In this document: positions 4,719-8,328 of the stretch, piece after piece
Position numbering within the stretch: position 1 is the first letter of the stretch
Layout: the number at the start of each line of letters is the position of its first letter
Source: an uncultured Oscillospiraceae bacterium
Lineage (GTDB): Bacteria; Bacillota; Clostridia; Oscillospirales; Oscillospiraceae
NCBI GenBank assembly: GCA_900756715.1
Contig: CAAELC010000142.1
Span: 1-8,328, forward strand
Direction: 5' to 3'
Length of the DNA stretch: 8,328 nucleotides
Notes under the pieces: generated by a model
Databases searched by the model: none
The model's input: only the letters and a program-made list of their open reading frames with translations
What the model was told of the DNA's origin: nothing
Position numbers and translations under genes: made by a program

Positions 4719-7700
4719 ATGAAGATCACTATTCTTGCCGTCGGCAGCGAGGCGCAGTATCAGCCCACCTTTGATACCGCCTACCAGTATCTTAAAAAAG
4801 AAACCGCCGCCCTTTCGGCGGAGCTTTCCTACGCCATCTGTCGCCCGGATGCCGCCGAGCTGTTTGCGGCCCTGCGCAACGCCATGGGCCAGAGCGAAGC
4901 GGTCGTGCTGCTGCTTTCGCCGGAGCCCGCCGCCGTTTCCACGGCGCTGCGGGTGGTCTGCGGCGGGCTGGAGCGCACCGCCCAAACCGATGCCGCCCTG
5001 CAAAAGCAGCTGGAAGCCCGCGCCGCCCGCACGGGTCTTACCCTGGGGTATGAGCAGCTGGCGGATTTCGCCTCCTGTCCCTCTGGGGCCACCCAGCTGC
5101 CCAATGCGCAGGGCCTGGTGCAGGGCTATGCTATCGCCGCGCGCCGGCAGCTGCTAATGGCGCTGCCCGCCCTGCCGGGTGAACTCTCCGCCCTTTATCC
5201 TTCCGCGGTGCGCCCCCTGCTGGGCAAGCTGGCAGGGCTCGCGGTCAGCTACGCCACTGTGCGGGTGCTGGAGCTGGACCAGTTCTCGGTCCCGCAGGAG
5301 ATCACCCGCCTAAGCCAGAATCCCCACCTCAAGCTCACCTCCCGCCACCAGTGCGGTGATTATACCATCTTTGTGGAGGCCACCGGCGCTACCCAGCAGG
5401 AGGCCGAGGAATATCTGCAGCGGGCCATCACCCATATGCAGCAGACCTTCGGCATCTACCTGTACTGCATCGGCGATCGTCCCCTCCCCCAGATCGCCGT
5501 GGACGGCATGACCCGCCATGGGCTCACCCTTTCCACCGCGGAATGGGGCACCGGCGACCTGCTGCGGGAGCAGCTCTCCGCCGTCATCGGTGCAAACAGC
5601 TGCTACCGTGCCTCCTACGATGACACCCACATCGGGCAGGAGCTGGAGCTCCCCCGCCGGGTGCTGCAGAACCCCGCCGAAAACGCCGCGCTCATTGCGG
5701 GGCTGCTGGCCCAGCAAAGCCGCAAAGCCGGGCACACCGCCCTGGGCCTGGGCCTTTACTGCCAGCCGGAAAGCGGCCAGCTGCATGTGGCCCTGGCCGA
5801 TAAAAACCGCATCTGGAACCGCCGGCTCTCGGTCACCGAGCTCCGCCGGGAGGACACCCAACAGATCGCCGCGTGGCAGGCCCTGAATGTCCTGCGGCTG
5901 TACACCGCGCAGTATCCCAAGCAGCTCCCCGGCGGCATAGAACCCGCCGAGCTGGATAAGCGTGCCGGGATCGGCTCGCTCTTTGCCTGTTCCGCGGCCA
6001 AAGCTCCCAAATCCCCCGCAAATACTTCCGGAAAGGAACCGAAAGCCTCTATGGAAAAGAAAATCCGTACCAAGACCCGCACCGCCGCGGCCGAACCCGC
6101 CGCTGAAGCCGTGAAGGGCACCAACCTCATCCAGCGCATCAAGATGAAGTCCATCACCAAGAATGATAAGATCCGCATCATTCTGTTGGCGGTCTGTGTC
6201 ATCGTGTTCCTGGCCTCCGGCATCTATATCATCAATAACAAGCTCCAGTCCATCAAGAACAAGAACCTTTCCGATGAGCTGGCCGGCCTGTACGATCCCG
6301 ATGGCACCACCGATATCTCAGTGGATGGCTATCCCAAGGATTACATCCGCGGCTTTGAGGCGTTGTACCAACGCAATCCCGATATCGCCGGCTGGGTCAA
6401 GATTCCGGATACCAAGCTGGACTACGCCGTGGTACAGGCCGAGGATAACGATAAATACCACCGGGCGGATATCGACGGCAAGTACAATGACTGGGGCATC
6501 CCCTATGTTGATTTCCGTGTCGACCAATCCAAGCCCTCCTACAATACCGTCATCTACGGCCACAATATGGGCGATGGCACCATGTTCGGCTATCTGCAGG
6601 CCTACAAAAAGCTCAGCTACTACCAGCAGCACCCGCTCATCAGCTACAACAGCGTCTACCGCAAGGATATGTATAAGATTTTTGCGGTGGTGGTGTGCAA
6701 GGCCGATGACCCCGATTTCGATTACCACAATTTCATCGACAGCGACAGCGATGCCGCCAAGAATGAATATATCGAAAAGATCATGAAGCGCTCCATCATC
6801 AAGACCACCGTGGATGTAAAAGCCAGCGACCGCCTGCTGACCCTTTCCACCTGCGATTATACCTTCCGTGATCCCGATACCAATAAGCTCATCGCCCGTC
6901 TGGTCATATTCGGCCGCGCGCTGCGGGATGGCGAAAGCGAAGCGGTCAATGTCAATGCCGCCACCCTGAACCCCAACCCGCTGATGCCCAAGCAGTGGTA
7001 TGAGTACATCAAGAAGCAGCAGGAGAAGAAGGCCGCCGAGGAGCTGGAGAAGGAACAGAAGGCTTACATCGAGCTGTGGCTCACCGAGGAGGAGATCGCC
7101 GCGGCCTCCAATATGACCACCGCCGAGCTTTATGAGAAAGCGCAGGAGCGCGCCGCCCAGGCCGAGCGCTGCATGACGGCGGAGGAACTGGCCGAGGGCC
7201 TTACCCCCAAGCAGATCAAGGAGCGCATCGAGTACCGTCAGAAGCTCTTTGCCATGCTGCTGACCCAGGATGAGACCGACGGCAACACCGCCAGCAAGAA
7301 GCTCGCTCTCTGCCAGGAGCGTCTGGATATCCTGCAGCAGGAGGTGACTGTGAACGGCGAAAAGAAACCGCTGTTCGATGATAACACCCTCTTTGCCAGC
7401 AAGTGGAGCCAGCTGCAGGCCCGCTATGAGCTGCTCTCCAAGCAGAAGGACTGGAAGACCTACCTTTCCATCACCGATGTCCAGAACCTGAATATCTCCG
7501 GCGATACCCTGAAGAACTCCCTGACCGCCAACCAGCAGAAGGCCCAGAAGTACCTCACCCCCGAGCAGATCGGCCAGTACAATAACTGGCATGATCTTTC
7601 CGCCGCCATAGCCAAGGCCGAGGCCACCCGCAAGGCACTGGAGGCCGAGGGCTTGAAGGCCGGCCTGACCCAGGCGGAAATGGATAAGATGAGCCTTTCC

Positions 7701-8328
7701 GAGCTGCAAAAGGCCGTGGATAAGGCCAAGAACAAGACCGAGATTGAAAAGACCATCGCCGATATCAAGGTGCTCAATCCCAATGCCACCGGCTCCAACG
7801 GCACGGCCCTTTCCGATATGACTCTGGATGAGCTCAAGGCGCTGCTCTCTGCCCTCCAGCAGGAGCGCGCCACCCTGGAGGCTTCCGCCAAGGCCGCCGG
7901 TATGACCGCCGATGAGATCAAGAAGTATCCCAGCAACGCGGCGCTCCAGCAGGCCATCAATGAGAAGCAGAAGGCCCAGCGCGAGGATCTCATCAAACAG
8001 ATCCAGAAATATGATCCCAACTATGACGGTTCCAACAAGACGCTGGAGCAGCTGGTGGCCGACCTGAAAGCCAAGCAGGAAGCCGAGCAGCAAAAGCAGA
8101 ACCTCATCAATGATATTAAGGCGCTGGCGGCCGAACTGGGCGTGACCGTGACCGACCAGGAGCTGGCCGCCATGAGCCTGGAGCAACTGGCCGCCAGGAA
8201 ACAGGAGTTGGCGAACCAGAAGCAGCTTATGAACGAAATTATTGCCCAAATCAGGGCACTGGATTCGAACTATAATCCCGCCGGTAAGACGCTGGAGCAG
8301 CTGCAGCAGGATCTGGCCAAGTTGAAGG
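4719..8328 (+). CDS. CinA-like region fused to a membrane-anchored class B sortase with long repeat C-terminus (truncated by window end)
   Basis: One frame stays open for at least 1203 codons. Residues 1-180 resemble the CinA MoCF-like domain: VGSEAQ near the start, SGATQLPNAQG (122-132) and ALPALPGEL (148-156). Residues 181-253 fit the CinA KH-like part, and 257-396 the CinA C-terminal (PncC-type) domain, LTLSTAEWGTGDLL (269-282). Signature motifs are altered: the usual GGLGPT is replaced near 64-70 and AESCTGG reads AEWGTGD, so this part is probably not catalytic. A Lys/Ala-rich linker precedes a transmembrane helix (about 487-505) with positive charges before it, implying N-terminus inside. 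The class B sortase domain (about 545-735) has NPDIAGW, YGHNM with His615, LSTCDY with Cys712 and ARLVIFGR with Arg727, an intact catalytic triad for transpeptidation of surface proteins. From about 740 a charged helical extension follows. The start is set by AGGAGG (4700-4705) and an in-frame stop at 4683. The 3' end is outside the window. Confidence 0.85.
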   Translation, partial: MKITILAVGSEAQYQPTFDTAYQYLKKETAALSAELSYAICRPDAAELFAALRNAMGQSEAVVLLLSPEPAAVSTALRVVCGGLERTAQTDAALQKQLEARAARTGLTLGYEQLADFASCPSGATQLPNAQGLVQGYAIAARRQLLMALPALPGELSALYPSAVRPLLGKLAGLAVSYATVRVLELDQFSVPQEITRLSQNPHLKLTSRHQCGDYTIFVEATGATQQEAEEYLQRAITHMQQTFGIYLYCIGDRPLPQIAVDGMTRHGLTLSTAEWGTGDLLREQLSAVIGANSCYRASYDDTHIGQELELPRRVLQNPAENAALIAGLLAQQSRKAGHTALGLGLYCQPESGQLHVALADKNRIWNRRLSVTELRREDTQQIAAWQALNVLRLYTAQYPKQLPGGIEPAELDKRAGIGSLFACSAAKAPKSPANTSGKEPKASMEKKIRTKTRTAAAEPAAEAVKGTNLIQRIKMKSITKNDKIRIILLAVCVIVFLASGIYIINNKLQSIKNKNLSDELAGLYDPDGTTDISVDGYPKDYIRGFEALYQRNPDIAGWVKIPDTKLDYAVVQAEDNDKYHRADIDGKYNDWGIPYVDFRVDQSKPSYNTVIYGHNMGDGTMFGYLQAYKKLSYYQQHPLISYNSVYRKDMYKIFAVVVCKADDPDFDYHNFIDSDSDAAKNEYIEKIMKRSIIKTTVDVKASDRLLTLSTCDYTFRDPDTNKLIARLVIFGRALRDGESEAVNVNAATLNPNPLMPKQWYEYIKKQQEKKAAEELEKEQKAYIELWLTEEEIAAASNMTTAELYEKAQERAAQAERCMTAEELAEGLTPKQIKERIEYRQKLFAMLLTQDETDGNTASKKLALCQERLDILQQEVTVNGEKKPLFDDNTLFASKWSQLQARYELLSKQKDWKTYLSITDVQNLNISGDTLKNSLTANQQKAQKYLTPEQIGQYNNWHDLSAAIAKAEATRKALEAEGLKAGLTQAEMDKMSLSELQKAVDKAKNKTEIEKTIADIKVLNPNATGSNGTALSDMTLDELKALLSALQQERATLEASAKAAGMTADEIKKYPSNAALQQAINEKQKAQREDLIKQIQKYDPNYDGSNKTLEQLVADLKAKQEAEQQKQNLINDIKALAAELGVTVTDQELAAMSLEQLAARKQELANQKQLMNEIIAQIRALDSNYNPAGKTLEQLQQDLAKLK
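7620..8328 (+). repeat. Degenerate ~80-residue tandem repeats in the sortase C-terminal extension
   Basis: The encoded protein alternates two unit types. Type B has G-(L/M/V)-T followed by a helix with MSL.(E/Q)L, at residues 982, 1061 and 1141 (the middle copy is more diverged). Type A has I-x-x-L/Y-(N/D)-P/S-N-x-x-G followed by a TL(E/D)(Q/E)L helix, at 1016, 1095 and 1178. Like units recur every 79-83 residues. An exact 18-base match (8037-8054 with 8286-8303, encoding KTLEQL) shows the repetition at DNA level. Residues are mainly Glu, Lys, Gln and Ala, predicting long helices or coiled coil. The array continues past the window end. Confidence 0.65.

Noticed and set aside
6318..8249. A 643-codon open frame on the minus strand opposite the sortase and repeat region
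   Set aside because: It mirrors the codon bias of the plus-strand gene (GAG, CAG and AAG codons give Leu-rich antisense). It has no convincing ribosome binding site or recognisable domain, and the plus strand carries a clear sortase.

Overview
The window looks like chromosomal DNA from a GC-rich, low-oxygen Gram-positive gut bacterium, probably a clostridial Oscillospiraceae/Ruminococcaceae relative. This is inferred from four things: a lipoprotein-type peptide-binding protein, a class B sortase, the Firmicutes-style pair of a NifS-like cysteine desulfurase with a ThiI that lacks a rhodanese domain, and strong GGAGG ribosome binding sites. The species cannot be named from sequence alone.

Layout: bases 1-323 hold no intact gene. 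They contain what looks like the end of a structured repeat (1-45), a decayed copy of the 3' end of a substrate-binding-protein gene (153-215, minus), a perfect 10-bp inverted repeat (239-263), and an intrinsic terminator (272-306) serving the next gene. Bases 324-1685 (minus) encode an OppA/DppA-type lipoprotein. The divergent intergenic region 1686-2140 has outward-facing promoters and a GC-rich leader with an elaborate four-way-junction repeat. Next come a cysteine desulfurase (2141-3277) and thiI (3293-4468), almost certainly one operon that supplies persulfide sulfur for 4-thiouridine in tRNA. A second copy of the four-way-junction repeat (4481-4594) follows. From 4719 one open frame runs off the right edge (at least 1203 codons).

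The two most unusual items are these. (1) The last gene fuses, in one uninterrupted frame, a degenerate three-part CinA-like region (MoCF-like, KH-like and CinA C-terminal domains, with lost signature motifs), a transmembrane segment, a class B sortase with intact His/Cys/Arg, and a long charged, repetitive C-terminal extension. This predicts a protein with a cytoplasmic CinA-like pseudoenzyme tied to an extracytoplasmic sortase. (2) A family of roughly 115-nt intergenic elements has imperfect terminal inverted repeats that enclose an identical 11-bp stem and three 3-nt-loop hairpins. The hairpin sequences differ between copies while the pairing is kept, which is the mark of selection or mobility acting on structure.

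Functionally, the SBP gene appears to be its own transcription unit (own promoter and terminator). The desulfurase-thiI operon is housekeeping tRNA modification. The sortase fusion is separated from it by the second repeat and has only a weak promoter candidate, so partial read-through from thiI is possible.
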